This document shows, one piece after another, positions 8,682 to 17,378 of a stretch of DNA of 31,069 nucleotides. Every line of letters begins with the position of its first letter. Position 1 is the first letter of the stretch. Source of the DNA: JBHIFB01 sp046760905 (lineage in GTDB: Bacteria > Gemmatimonadota > CAZMKB01); assembly GCA_046760905.1 (NCBI GenBank), contig JBHIFB010000020.1:1-31069 (forward strand). The letters run 5' to 3'. The translations under genes were made by a program, and so were the position numbers. The notes beneath the pieces are model-generated. The model worked only from the letters and a program-made list of their open reading frames with translations, did not search any database and was not told where the DNA came from.

Positions 8682-9145
8682 GCGAGGTGAATATCGTTTC
8701 CGGGAGCCCTGAGACGACCACTCGCTTAGGCGCCAGGGTCGGGAGTCTCATTGAAGGACGGTTCAATATCGCACTCGTCGGGGAACTGGGAAGCGGGAAA
8801 ACGGTCCTCGCGAAAGGAATCTGTCAGGGATTGGGAGTCGAAGGCTATATCACAAGTCCATCTTTCATCATAGTGAACGAGTATATGGGCAGGTTGCCCG
8901 TCTACCACGTGGATCTTTACAGGGTGGATTCCCGGGAGGAATTAGAGAGCACCGGTTTCGATGACATTCTAGGTCGGGAGGGTGTGACCATCATCGAGTG
9001 GGCCGAAAAGGTGAGAGGTGGGATTGTCCCTCCCGGGCTCGATATTTTCATACAGTACATGGCCGAAGAAAAAAGGGCCCTCAGGATAGCAGCTCGCGGT
9101 GAGGGCGGAGATGTTCTTCTCGGCAGGTTGAGAAAAAAGCTATGA
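8678..9145 (+). CDS. tsaE: tRNA threonylcarbamoyladenosine biosynthesis ATPase TsaE
   Basis: TsaE is the small ATPase that drives cycles of the TsaB-TsaD complex during formation of t6A at position 37 of ANN-decoding tRNAs. At 155 residues the length is typical. Walker A is GELGSGKT at 35-42. It is followed by the family's TSPSF segment (59-63), the HVDLYR box at 77-82 and the IIEWAEK box near 105-111. The start is GTG and overlaps the uvrB stop as GTGA; the stop overlaps the tsaB ATG as ATGA. Direct adjacency to tsaB supports the assignment. Confidence 0.95.
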   Translation: MSEVNIVSGSPETTTRLGARVGSLIEGRFNIALVGELGSGKTVLAKGICQGLGVEGYITSPSFIIVNEYMGRLPVYHVDLYRVDSREELESTGFDDILGREGVTIIEWAEKVRGGIVPPGLDIFIQYMAEEKRALRIAARGEGGDVLLGRLRKKL

Positions 9146-9843
9146 ATGATCCGGCCATTCTAATTGCTATCGAAACCTCCACTAACTGGAGCTCTGTCGC
9201 ACTGATCCGCGGGCCTGAACTCATCGCCGAGACCGGGATCTTCATCAGAAAAGACCATTCCGGTCCTCTCGGAGGCCGCATCGACCGTATCATTCGTGAT
9301 GCCGGCCTCGGTGTGGAGGAAATCGACGGTGTCGTTGTCCCTGCGGGACCGGGCTCATTCACGGGCTTGAGAGTTGGAGTGGGTTTTGCCAAGGGATTCA
9401 TATGTGGGTCAGGAAGGCAGCTCTATGCGGTGAGTTCTCTGAAGACGATAGCTGCCGGTCTCCCTTTCTGTGAGCTTCCAATCTGTTCCTTGCTCGATGC
9501 CAGGAAGGGAGAGGTATATGCACAGGTATTCCGCTGGGAGAGAGGTGATCTTCTTACCGTGAGTAAGCCAGTATCTTCACCACCCGATGAAATACTTGAG
9601 TCGATCCAGGAGGAAACGATCTTCGCAGGGAGTGGCTGCCTCGTCTACAGAGAACTGCTGGAGAGGGAGCTGGGTGGAAAAGCGCATATGGCCCCATCCA
9701 CCTGCAGCATACCACGGGCCGCTGTCATGGGGCATCTTGTATCCGGTTGCCCTGAGGAGTATCTCGTTGGGGATCCACAGACTTTTGAACCGGCTTATAT
9801 AAGACCACCAGAGGCCGTAGTGAGATGGAGAAGGATGAAATAA
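9142..9843 (+). CDS. tsaB: tRNA threonylcarbamoyladenosine biosynthesis protein TsaB
   Basis: TsaB is the catalytically inactive ASKHA-fold partner that binds TsaD and TsaE in t6A synthesis. The 233-residue protein begins with the ASKHA strand ILIAIETST (6-14) and has the hallmark GPGSFTGLRVG segment near 70-80. The ATGA overlap with tsaE and the 19-nt overlap with rimI form the common tsaE-tsaB-rimI cassette. The catalytic subunit TsaD and the TsaC/Sua5 enzyme that makes threonylcarbamoyl-AMP are not in the window and must lie elsewhere. Confidence 0.93.
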   Translation: MNDPAILIAIETSTNWSSVALIRGPELIAETGIFIRKDHSGPLGGRIDRIIRDAGLGVEEIDGVVVPAGPGSFTGLRVGVGFAKGFICGSGRQLYAVSSLKTIAAGLPFCELPICSLLDARKGEVYAQVFRWERGDLLTVSKPVSSPPDEILESIQEETIFAGSGCLVYRELLERELGGKAHMAPSTCSIPRAAVMGHLVSGCPEEYLVGDPQTFEPAYIRPPEAVVRWRRMK

Positions 9844-10304
9844 GAGAGACCGAGAGGCTTGAGATAGCTCCGATGAGGATGGAAGACATCGAGATCGTGG
9901 CTGAGCTGGAGAAACGGAATTTCTCTATCCCTTGGTCGGCAAACAGTTTCCTGAGCGTTCTGGAAGATGACTTCTCATACGGACTAGTGGGAATCCTGGA
10001 CGGCCAGATCATAGCCTATGCAATCTTCGGCACCATGGATGATTATGCAGAGCTCTGGAACATCGCGGTTGAAGAGAACTTTAGAAGAAGGGGTATAGGC
10101 AATCGCATGCTGCATCATGTGATCGACCTCTGCAGAAAATCCGGGGTCTCCTCCTTGTTTCTCCAGGTAAGGGAATCCAACCAGCCTGCACAGAACCTAT
10201 ACCGTAAAAATGGCTTTTCCTTTGTCATGGTTCAGAAGAATTACTACAATGCTCCTGTTGAGGATGCGCTCGTATACAGGCTTGATATCTTTCATTCCTC
10301 ATAG
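9825..10304 (+). CDS. rimI: Ribosomal protein bS18 alanine N-acetyltransferase (RimI-type GNAT)
   Basis: A 159-residue GNAT acetyltransferase. The acetyl-CoA pyrophosphate loop is RRRGIGNRM at 87-95. The RimI-type substrate/active-site pattern follows: LQVRESNQPAQNLYRKNGF at 113-131 and the Tyr140-Tyr141 pair. The early FSIPWS segment (33-38) is also typical of RimI. In E. coli RimI acetylates the N-terminal alanine of ribosomal protein bS18; bacterial homologues may have broader N-terminal targets. Its place directly after tsaB is the classic arrangement and supports the name. The start lies 19 nt inside tsaB, indicating coupling. Confidence 0.9.
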   Translation: MEKDEIRETERLEIAPMRMEDIEIVAELEKRNFSIPWSANSFLSVLEDDFSYGLVGILDGQIIAYAIFGTMDDYAELWNIAVEENFRRRGIGNRMLHHVIDLCRKSGVSSLFLQVRESNQPAQNLYRKNGFSFVMVQKNYYNAPVEDALVYRLDIFHSS

Positions 10305-11148
10305 GGCTGCGAAGAGTCATGGCCTCGCTGATCTGGCCAGGACGGCAAATTCATCGGCCAAATGGCTGAGGGAGAGGGGCGTGGGAAAAGCGGATATCGG
10401 TGTGGTGCTGGGTTCCGGCTTTGATGTCTCCTCATCTTTAATAAAGAGAGGCTGCAGCATACCGTATGGCGAGATCCCGTACATGCCGGTTCCCAGCACA
10501 GCGGGACATGCCGGCATGCTCCATTATGGCCGGATCGGAGAGCATAATGCGGTCGTTTTCCAGGGAAGAGTACACTGCTATGAGGGAACCACTGCCGGAG
10601 AAATCGCCCTACCCAGCCTGCTTGCCCGATCTCTCGGGGTAAAATGCATAATTTACACCTGTGCAGCCGGTGCCGTCACGCCATGGTTGGATGCTGGTGA
10701 CCTCATGCTGGTTCAGGATCACATCGATCTCTCGATGAGCAATCCATTGAGAGGAATAGGAGCAGCTGGAATGGAAAGATTCGTCGATATGGCCAGACCT
10801 TACGACGAGGGCATATGCATTATAATAAGGGAAGTCGCCCGCAGCTTGGGCGTGAGTTTGAAAGTCGGCGTCCTGGCCGCGGTTAAGGGACCCACCTATG
10901 AGACGTCTGCCGAGATAGAAACCTTGAGAAGACTTGGAGCCGATGCGGTCACGATGTCTACTGTACCAGAAGTGATCATCGCCAGATACTTCGGTCTACG
11001 GGTTGCCTGTCTTGCTCTTATCACCAACACGTATCCCGGGAGAAGAGAGGAGCCTCTCACGCACAGCCAGGTTCTTGAGACGGCCAAGGGGAGCAGCCAC
11101 ATGATCGCAGGCATCCTCGAGGGGGTTTTTCGCAGGCTACACTTTTAG
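10264..11148 (+). CDS. Purine nucleoside phosphorylase, trimeric (class I) type
   Basis: This enzyme splits inosine/guanosine (and deoxy forms) with phosphate to free base and ribose-1-phosphate in purine salvage. The sequence shows the phosphate-binding VLGSGFD near the N-terminus and DHIDLSMSNPLRG in the middle. The GPTYETSAE block supplies the base-binding glutamate. It also has the family signature VTMSTVPEVIIAR and the conserved ALITN asparagine, all of the low-molecular-mass trimeric class (PunA/PupG/DeoD-II). The start is uncertain. The frame stays open back to 10210, but that would overlap rimI by 95 nt; ATG 10264 (294 residues) or TTG 10282 (288 residues) fit the usual length better, and none has a good ribosome-binding site. 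It is the last gene before the accD promoter. Confidence 0.9.
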   Translation: MRSYTGLISFIPHRAAKSHGLADLARTANSSAKWLRERGVGKADIGVVLGSGFDVSSSLIKRGCSIPYGEIPYMPVPSTAGHAGMLHYGRIGEHNAVVFQGRVHCYEGTTAGEIALPSLLARSLGVKCIIYTCAAGAVTPWLDAGDLMLVQDHIDLSMSNPLRGIGAAGMERFVDMARPYDEGICIIIREVARSLGVSLKVGVLAAVKGPTYETSAEIETLRRLGADAVTMSTVPEVIIARYFGLRVACLALITNTYPGRREEPLTHSQVLETAKGSSHMIAGILEGVFRRLHF

Positions 11149-11150
11149 CA

Positions 11151-11179
11151 TTGACATGGGCAAATAGGGGAGATACAAT
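11151..11179 (+). promoter_or_regulatory. Near-consensus sigma70 promoter of the accD-folC unit
   Basis: TTGACA (11151-11156) and TACAAT (11174-11179) are separated by 17 bp, one mismatch from the full consensus. It starts 2 nt after the purine nucleoside phosphorylase stop codon. The expected transcription start is near 11186, giving a leader of about 100 nt with a small GTGAC-GGG-GTCAC hairpin (11198-11210). Confidence 0.75.
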
Positions 11180-11286
11180 AAATATAAATGTGCGAATGTG
11201 ACGGGGTCACGGCCTAATGTCCCTTTATTATCACAATCGCCAAAGGTAATGAAGGTTCAATGATCATGTCGAGTTGAGGCAACAGA

Positions 11287-12147
11287 GTGGCGTGGTTCAG
11301 GAAAGAGAAGAAGAGGTTTCGGGGCCAGCCTAAGAGGCAGGCACCAGACGGCCTCTGGCTCAAGTGTAATGAGTGCGGTGAGATAATCTACAGGCAGGAG
11401 CTTGCAAGAAACTTCTGGGTCTGCTCCAAGTGCAGGTACCATTTTCCAATCTCGGCATCACACTATCTGAGCATTCTCATGGATGAGGGCACCTTCGAGG
11501 AGAAGGATGCCGGAATAGTCCCCATGGACCCTCTTGGATTCAGGGATTCAAAGAAATATAAAGACCGCCTCAGGGAGAACATGGAAAAGACGGGACTCAG
11601 GGAGGCAATCATAACAGGAGTTGGCAAGATAAACGAAAGAGACGTCAGCATAGGGGTAATGGATTTTGGATTTATGGGTGGAAGCATGGGTTCCGTAGTG
11701 GGGGAAAAGGTTGCCAGGTGTGTGAGGAGGGCCATAGAGGGGAGGATTCCGCTCGTTATCATTTCCAAATCCGGTGGTGCCAGGATGCAGGAGGGAATTC
11801 TCTCATTGATGCAGATGGCAAAAACCAGTTCGTGGCTTGCCAGGCTTTCCGATGAAAGGATACCATTTATCTCCATCCTCACTCATCCGACGACGGGTGG
11901 CGTTTCTGCCAGTTTCGCTTTCCTTGGTGATGTGATACTGGCAGAACCCAAGGCGCTGGTTGGTTTTGCGGGGCCGAGGGTGATCCAACAGACGATCGGC
12001 CAGGAACTACCGGAAGGATTTCAGTTGTCGGAGTTTATGCTCGAGCATGGATTCATAGATATCATCGTGAACAGGAACGAACTGAAGAAGGTCATTTCTA
12101 AGCTCCTCACATTCATGTCCTCTAATGAAGATAAGGGCTTACCCTGA
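11287..12147 (+). CDS. accD: Acetyl-CoA carboxylase carboxyltransferase subunit beta
   Basis: AccD forms, with AccA, the carboxyltransferase that moves CO2 from biotin to acetyl-CoA, giving malonyl-CoA for fatty acid synthesis. The 286-residue protein starts MAWFRKEKK, which is nearly diagnostic. It has the Cys4 zinc ribbon (Cys27, Cys30, Cys46, Cys49) that separates bacterial AccD from other carboxyltransferases. The crotonase-fold core contains KSGGARMQEG, TTGGVSASFA and GFAGPRVIQQT. The start codon is GTG; the start is fixed by the conserved N-terminus. AccD is followed 50 nt later by folC, as in many bacteria. accA, accB and accC are not in the window. Confidence 0.96.
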   Translation: MAWFRKEKKRFRGQPKRQAPDGLWLKCNECGEIIYRQELARNFWVCSKCRYHFPISASHYLSILMDEGTFEEKDAGIVPMDPLGFRDSKKYKDRLRENMEKTGLREAIITGVGKINERDVSIGVMDFGFMGGSMGSVVGEKVARCVRRAIEGRIPLVIISKSGGARMQEGILSLMQMAKTSSWLARLSDERIPFISILTHPTTGGVSASFAFLGDVILAEPKALVGFAGPRVIQQTIGQELPEGFQLSEFMLEHGFIDIIVNRNELKKVISKLLTFMSSNEDKGLP

Positions 12148-12197
12148 TTGGGATAGGCCGTTCTGACATAGCGGGGTCGCCGTCGCGTTTCATCTAC

Positions 12198-13523
12198 ATG
12201 GAAAATTCATCCTTCAGAGATTCAATTAAATTCCTTTACAGCCTCCAGAGATTCGGCGTCAAGCTAGGTCTCGACCGCATGGGAGCTTTTCTCGATGAGC
12301 TTGGAAATCCTCATGAAGCGTACCGGAGTATCCATATTGCCGGAACCAATGGTAAAGGGTCGACATCGAAGTTTCTCGAGTCGGTGCTCAGAAATTCCGG
12401 GCTCAAGGTCGGGCTGTACATATCACCACACCTATTGGAATTCGGGGAAAGAATCAGGATTGGGCAAACAGTGATTGAGAGAGATTACATGACTCAATGG
12501 ATCTCGACCATGAGGGAGAAAATCTCCAGACTCTCTCTTACATTTTTCGAAGTGGCCACCGCTCTCGCATTTTCATATTTTAGAGATATGGGGGTTGAGT
12601 TCGCCATTTGCGAGGCAGGAATGGGAGGCAGGCTCGATGCGACTAACGTTCTCTCACCGTGTGCCGCTGTAATAACGAATATAGGGATTGATCATGGACA
12701 ACAGCTGGGATCAACGAAAAAGAAAATAGCAATGGAGAAACTCGGTATCGTAAAGGAACTCGTTCCAATAGCAACGGGGGAGACCGATCATTCATTGCTG
12801 GCCGAACACAGGCGGGTGGCTCGAAACAATAGAGCCCCCCTCCATGTCTTGGATGAAAGAGTCGAAATCGAACTATCCGAATGCACAATGTCGGGAACCC
12901 GCTTTTCATATAGTTCTCCTGACACCATGCTTGAGGGTTTGCATACAACGCTCATTGGTCCGCACCAGGCCAGAAACGCTGCTCTTGCTATCATGGCCCT
13001 TGAAACGATAAGAGATGTGATTTACCTCCGGGAGGAACACATAAGAAAAGGCCTGGCCGAAGCCTGGCTGCCAGGAAGATTCCAGGTCATTGAGACACCG
13101 TCTGCCAAAATCATATTGGATGTTGCCCACAACCCCAGCGCTTCGAGGGCCCTCGTTGAAACTCTGCGTTTGGTACTCCCCGGGAAAGAAGCAGTAGTTG
13201 TGGCCGGCATGTCTTCCGACAAAGATACAAAAAACACATTGGGCCCGATTGCCCCCATTGCCAGGAAATTTATCGTATCGAGGCCCGATTTCAGCCGTCA
13301 CGAGAGGAAGGCTCAGGCGGCTCAGCTATACGATGTAGTCAGGGACATTCATGGGAGTGTGTCTCAGGTTCCCGACATAGCGACGGCCACCTCACTCGGT
13401 CTTGAAACCGTGGATGAGAAATCTTACATGCTGATCACCGGCTCATTCTACACCGTTGCAGAAGCTCTGAGCTTCCTAAGAAGTGAGGGGATAGCAGTAA
13501 ATACGGGGCGAGAGGCATCATGA
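12198..13523 (+). CDS. folC: Bifunctional folylpolyglutamate synthase / dihydrofolate synthase
   Basis: FolC adds glutamate to dihydropteroate and extends the polyglutamate tail of folates, using ATP. The 441-residue protein has the Mur-ligase-type P-loop GTNGKGST at 49-56, the YISPHL segment near 75-80, the CEAGMGGRLDATNV block with the catalytic region, and ITNIGIDH. The C-terminal Mur-ligase domain includes LDVAHNPSASRAL. It is transcribed with accD. Its stop codon overlaps the start of the downstream VWA membrane protein as ATGA. No ribosome-binding site is evident before the ATG. Confidence 0.95.
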   Translation: MENSSFRDSIKFLYSLQRFGVKLGLDRMGAFLDELGNPHEAYRSIHIAGTNGKGSTSKFLESVLRNSGLKVGLYISPHLLEFGERIRIGQTVIERDYMTQWISTMREKISRLSLTFFEVATALAFSYFRDMGVEFAICEAGMGGRLDATNVLSPCAAVITNIGIDHGQQLGSTKKKIAMEKLGIVKELVPIATGETDHSLLAEHRRVARNNRAPLHVLDERVEIELSECTMSGTRFSYSSPDTMLEGLHTTLIGPHQARNAALAIMALETIRDVIYLREEHIRKGLAEAWLPGRFQVIETPSAKIILDVAHNPSASRALVETLRLVLPGKEAVVVAGMSSDKDTKNTLGPIAPIARKFIVSRPDFSRHERKAQAAQLYDVVRDIHGSVSQVPDIATATSLGLETVDEKSYMLITGSFYTVAEALSFLRSEGIAVNTGREAS

Positions 13524-15673
13524 GGTTTATTACAGAAATTCTCTCCGTCAAACTCCTTCTACTGATTTATCTATTTCTCGCCCTCCCATGGGTCTTAACG
13601 ACTCAGGCGAGGATAAAGAAACTGTTCGGCAGTAGGCTCTCAACCGTTCTCATTCTCATGAGATGCGTTTTGATCCTGGCCGTACTTTCCTTTTTCGTCG
13701 GTCTCACCGTAATACTCTCCCGGGGGCCGGGTGGGGGAAAGGTAATACTTCTTGAAGATCATTCTCTCAGTATGATGCTTCCGGAATCGGCACAGACTAC
13801 CGCGGTCAGGGCAGAGAGAGCGGCGCGGATTGTGGACAAACTCATGTCGATGCTCGATGGCGAGTGGGAAGTAGAGAGATTGTGGTTTGGAACGGCAACG
13901 GCGCGGATGGATGATGCAGCTGGTGAACGGTCCATAACGGGAAGTACTGATATCATAAAGTCTTTGAAGGAGGCGGTGTCGCTGGCTGATTACGGAAGCC
14001 AATGCGTTTTGGTCACGGATGGCAGGGTGACTATGGGTCAATCGGTGTCCACAAGAGAATCGAAGTTGAGCTTTCCAGTCCACACGGTTCTGGTTGGAGA
14101 TAAGCTTGACAGATTCGATGCATCCATCGTATCTCTCACCTTTCCAGAACCTGTATACCAGGCTGAGGAGGTACCGGTAAAGCTCTTGGTCTTTGGCTAC
14201 GGTCCCGGAACGGCGCAGGTTGAGTTGGCGGCCAAACTGGATGGAAGGGGCATTGAGAAGAGGATGCTCAACTTAACCGGTGACGCTGCCAGGGTGGAGG
14301 TGCCCTTAGTGCTGCCCGCGATGGATCCCGGAATGCATCTTGTGGAAGTATCTTTAATTCCAAAAGGAGAGGAGTTTACAAGGTTGAATAACAAGAGGTC
14401 CGTATATATAAAGGTGATGAAATCAAAGAGATCCCTATCTTTCTATTCAAACTCTCCCGATTGGGATTTCGCTTACTTGAAACGCTGCCTGGAATCGTCT
14501 CACGATTACCAAATGAAGGTACTTGTAGAAGCGGCGCCGGGCAGAGCGGCGAGTTTAGAGGGAGCCGATAGATACGTAAATGAGCCGCTGGATCAGTTCA
14601 CTTCTTCCATCGAAGCCTCCGAACTAATTGTGCTCCACGGGGATCTCGGGAACATCCCGGAACCGATCCGCAGAGCTCTCCGGGCGAAGTTGAGTGGGGA
14701 TGGCGTAGGAATGCTCCTCATGCCAACAGTTCCTTGGCATAATGAAAGATCATGGGAAGAGATAAAAACTCTCTGCCCTTATCCTGCGGGAGTGGATAGA
14801 GTCTCGACAGGAAAGGCGCCTGCCGGTTATTATGGCCTTTCCCCTAATCCTGTCATCTCACCGGGGCTGGGGAGTGATTTCGATGAGTGGGACCAACTCC
14901 CGCCCTTCCAGCAGATCCTTATCGGAACTGTGCTGGCTGACGGTTTTAAGGAATTGCTGCGCTCGGAGATAGCGGACAATGTGACGGTTCCGGCCATCGT
15001 AGCAACAGAGTGGAATGGAGGAAGGGGAATTGTGTTTCTCGCGAGCGGATTCTGGAAGTGGGACATGTTCCCTGTGCAATTCGGCAAGGGTCCATATTTC
15101 AGGAAAATTATGGAGGGAATCACGAAATGGCTTTCAGAACCATCGTCGCTGCTCAGTTCCGCATGTGAACCTATGGCTACTTCAGTGAGGAGGGGTGATG
15201 GGATTTCATTCATAAGATCAAAGAAACTCGGGAAGAATAAGAGAATAGAAGTTGAGATCACAGCTGCCGAAGGTACCGACAGCCTATGGAAGATCGACTT
15301 CGGTGAAGCGGGCGAGATACAGAGCGAGGAGATGTTCCTAGATCCGGGGCTATATCGCTACAGCGCCTATGAGCCTGGTGAAGGGGTCAGACGCGAAATT
15401 GGAAAGGGGAGCTTTCTTGTTGATGAGTCCTCCGTTGAATTCGATGATCCGAGACCGGATCCCGGTATGCTCGAAGTGTTATCGCGTGAGTCGGGGGGAA
15501 GCATGGTAGATGTCGAAGGACTTGCCTCCCTTGTGAAAGATCTGGGCTCATTGAGGAATCCGGAATCCAAATCGGTAAGGGTTGATTTCAGAAGGAAACC
15601 TTCGGTTTACCTCGCAGTTCTACTCATCTTTTTCATGGAGCTATTTGTGAGGCGGAGGAGGGGACTGCCGTAG
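13520..15673 (+). CDS. VWA-domain membrane protein with possible glutamine-amidotransferase-like fold
   Basis: A 717-residue protein of unknown role. Two hydrophobic segments at about 10-27 and 42-66 are followed by a VWA-like domain. This has a complete MIDAS start, DHSLS (80-84; D-x-S-x-S), and a VTDG strand end at 165-168. The middle part looks like an Ig/CARDB-type adhesive domain (about 200-305). Then comes a Rossmann-like stretch (LIVLHGDLGN, MLLMPTVPW, GRGIVFLASGFWKWD) resembling the class I glutamine amidotransferase-like fold of BatA-associated proteins, without a recognisable Cys-His-Glu triad. The protein ends with a transmembrane helix (VYLAVLLIFFMELFV) and a basic RRRR tail. This plan places the VWA and amidotransferase-like parts in the periplasm and matches large uncharacterised membrane proteins linked to BatA/MoxR-type systems, but no MoxR ATPase is nearby. 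It overlaps folC by 4 nt. Confidence 0.7.
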   Translation: MRFITEILSVKLLLLIYLFLALPWVLTTQARIKKLFGSRLSTVLILMRCVLILAVLSFFVGLTVILSRGPGGGKVILLEDHSLSMMLPESAQTTAVRAERAARIVDKLMSMLDGEWEVERLWFGTATARMDDAAGERSITGSTDIIKSLKEAVSLADYGSQCVLVTDGRVTMGQSVSTRESKLSFPVHTVLVGDKLDRFDASIVSLTFPEPVYQAEEVPVKLLVFGYGPGTAQVELAAKLDGRGIEKRMLNLTGDAARVEVPLVLPAMDPGMHLVEVSLIPKGEEFTRLNNKRSVYIKVMKSKRSLSFYSNSPDWDFAYLKRCLESSHDYQMKVLVEAAPGRAASLEGADRYVNEPLDQFTSSIEASELIVLHGDLGNIPEPIRRALRAKLSGDGVGMLLMPTVPWHNERSWEEIKTLCPYPAGVDRVSTGKAPAGYYGLSPNPVISPGLGSDFDEWDQLPPFQQILIGTVLADGFKELLRSEIADNVTVPAIVATEWNGGRGIVFLASGFWKWDMFPVQFGKGPYFRKIMEGITKWLSEPSSLLSSACEPMATSVRRGDGISFIRSKKLGKNKRIEVEITAAEGTDSLWKIDFGEAGEIQSEEMFLDPGLYRYSAYEPGEGVRREIGKGSFLVDESSVEFDDPRPDPGMLEVLSRESGGSMVDVEGLASLVKDLGSLRNPESKSVRVDFRRKPSVYLAVLLIFFMELFVRRRRGLP

Positions 15674-15722
15674 AATCATATCCAGGGACTTGCACGAATC
15701 CTGCCGGGAAGAAGAAAGGCTC

Positions 15723-17324
15723 CTACTCTCCAATCGTCGGTTCCCAGCGATAAACATGGTAGCGGTCATTAATCATCACGGATTCTGCACGCCGCCTAAG
15801 CATGTTCTCGACCTCGAGGAATTCGGGGCGTTTGTAATGCTGGCTTACGATTATAAAGGTGCAGTCAGTCGTCGATAAGTCTATTTCATGAGTGTTGTTA
15901 GGCTGGATCAACTGGAAGCTGTAACCATCACGCCAGCCCAGATCTATGCCTTTGAAATAATAGCTTATCTGCGGATTGTGTACGATTCTGACCTCGTCGA
16001 TGTAAATGAGACGATGGCATCCTTCTCTATCGAAGCGTTCTGCGATCTCTTCGATCCGGCTCCGGGAATGCTCCACGGTTGAGGTGAAGGACATGGCCAG
16101 CAGAAAGCCCAGGATGACTGCTGAAAATACTTTCCCCGGGATCCTTCTCCCCACAAGTACGATTGTGATAACGACTATTACTGCCAGGATGAGAAGGTCG
16201 GGATCAAACCGGGACATCGAGAGAAGTTGCTTAACGCTATCTCTGAGAGACTGCGATGATGCCCACACACTGCAGACCAAGGTGAACGAGAAGGCTGGTC
16301 TGCTCACACGGTTACTCCGCCAGATCTCATTCAGGCCACAGCCTGCCAGCAGTGCGAGCGGTGGTAGCATTGGTATCGCATAAGTTCTCAGTTGAGTCCT
16401 GGACAGGGAGAAGATGACAAACGGGATGAGAAATGACATGAAATAAAGGGAGGAAAGCTTCTCCTCCCTGAATTTGATCTTTGATATTCTCCAGAGAGCG
16501 ATGGCCGCTCCGGCTGAGAGTATGACGATGATCTGATTCGCAAAAAACAGGGGTCCCAGGGCACGAACATTCAGCTCCACACCCTTAATGGAGCGTTGTA
16601 TTATATGAAAGAGGAAATAGCAGTCGATGAAGTCCTGGCCATGCCTCCAGAACATGTAAAGATGCCATGGGAGAGCGATTATCATACCGATCACAAACAC
16701 AACGAGGCACTGACCGAGAGCCTTTTTCACGGTCATCTCCTTCAGAATCACCCTGAGGATACTATATAAACAAACAATCATCAGTAGGAAAAAACCGACG
16801 ATTATCTTGCTCAGAAGCGCGAAACCCAGGGCGAGGCCTGTGAGCCCGAGCCATCTGCCTGTACCGGACGTCTCATATCTGGAATAAAAGAAAACGCCGA
16901 GGATGATGAAGAAAGTGTAAATCACATCGAGCTGGCCCTGCCGCGTGTAGAAACCGAAGAAGGCCGAGGTTGCCAGTATGAAGGCTGCGAAGAAGCCGCT
17001 TGATCTGTCTCGAGGTAAAAAGTACAGTACGAGGATGGTCGCCGCCCCGAAGATCGCAGACCACAACCGGATTGCCAGTCCCGAGTCTCCCAGGAACTTC
17101 ATCGTTAGGGCAGTCAACCAGATATAGAGCGGTGGATGCGCCGCAGAGTATAAACCCCCTATACTGTGGGCGGATTGATCCAGCCAGTCGCCGAATTGGA
17201 GGATGCTGCGTGCCCGCATCGCGTACAGCGCCTCATCCCATCCCCGCACCTCCATAACCCCAAGATCGTAAAAGCGGCTGACGGAGAGGATCAGGATGAT
17301 GATGAACAGGTGTTTGTCCCTCAT
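15723..17324 (-). CDS. Glycosyltransferase family 39-type integral membrane protein
   Basis: A 533-residue polytopic membrane protein with roughly ten or more hydrophobic segments. Near the N-terminus the first loop carries the acidic pair of the GT39/PMT and ArnT-like superfamily (RGWDEALYAMRARS, Asp30-Glu31), followed by the HPPLYIWLTAL segment typical of the family. Such enzymes transfer a sugar from a polyprenyl-phosphate donor to protein, lipid A or another acceptor on the outer face of the inner membrane. The acceptor here is unknown. The frame extends to a TTG at 17378, but that TTG is the -35 box of the promoter at 17350-17378, so the ATG at 17324, preceded by a GGGAGG-type ribosome-binding site, is the start. 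It is monocistronic and converges on the VWA gene, with no clear terminator between them. Confidence 0.82.
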   Translation of the reverse strand: MRDKHLFIIILILSVSRFYDLGVMEVRGWDEALYAMRARSILQFGDWLDQSAHSIGGLYSAAHPPLYIWLTALTMKFLGDSGLAIRLWSAIFGAATILVLYFLPRDRSSGFFAAFILATSAFFGFYTRQGQLDVIYTFFIILGVFFYSRYETSGTGRWLGLTGLALGFALLSKIIVGFFLLMIVCLYSILRVILKEMTVKKALGQCLVVFVIGMIIALPWHLYMFWRHGQDFIDCYFLFHIIQRSIKGVELNVRALGPLFFANQIIVILSAGAAIALWRISKIKFREEKLSSLYFMSFLIPFVIFSLSRTQLRTYAIPMLPPLALLAGCGLNEIWRSNRVSRPAFSFTLVCSVWASSQSLRDSVKQLLSMSRFDPDLLILAVIVVITIVLVGRRIPGKVFSAVILGFLLAMSFTSTVEHSRSRIEEIAERFDREGCHRLIYIDEVRIVHNPQISYYFKGIDLGWRDGYSFQLIQPNNTHEIDLSTTDCTFIIVSQHYKRPEFLEVENMLRRRAESVMINDRYHVYRWEPTIGE

Positions 17325-17349
17325 GGGGAATCCCCTCCCTCTCGGGTTG

Positions 17350-17378
17350 AGAATATCATGCCCTAAGCGCGGGGTCAA
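17350..17378 (-). promoter_or_regulatory. Minus-strand sigma70-type promoter of the GT39 gene
   Basis: On the minus strand, TTGACC (17378-17373) and TATTCT (17355-17350) are 17 bp apart. Transcription would start near 17343, about 19 nt before the ATG at 17324. This placement excludes the upstream TTG start. Confidence 0.6.
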
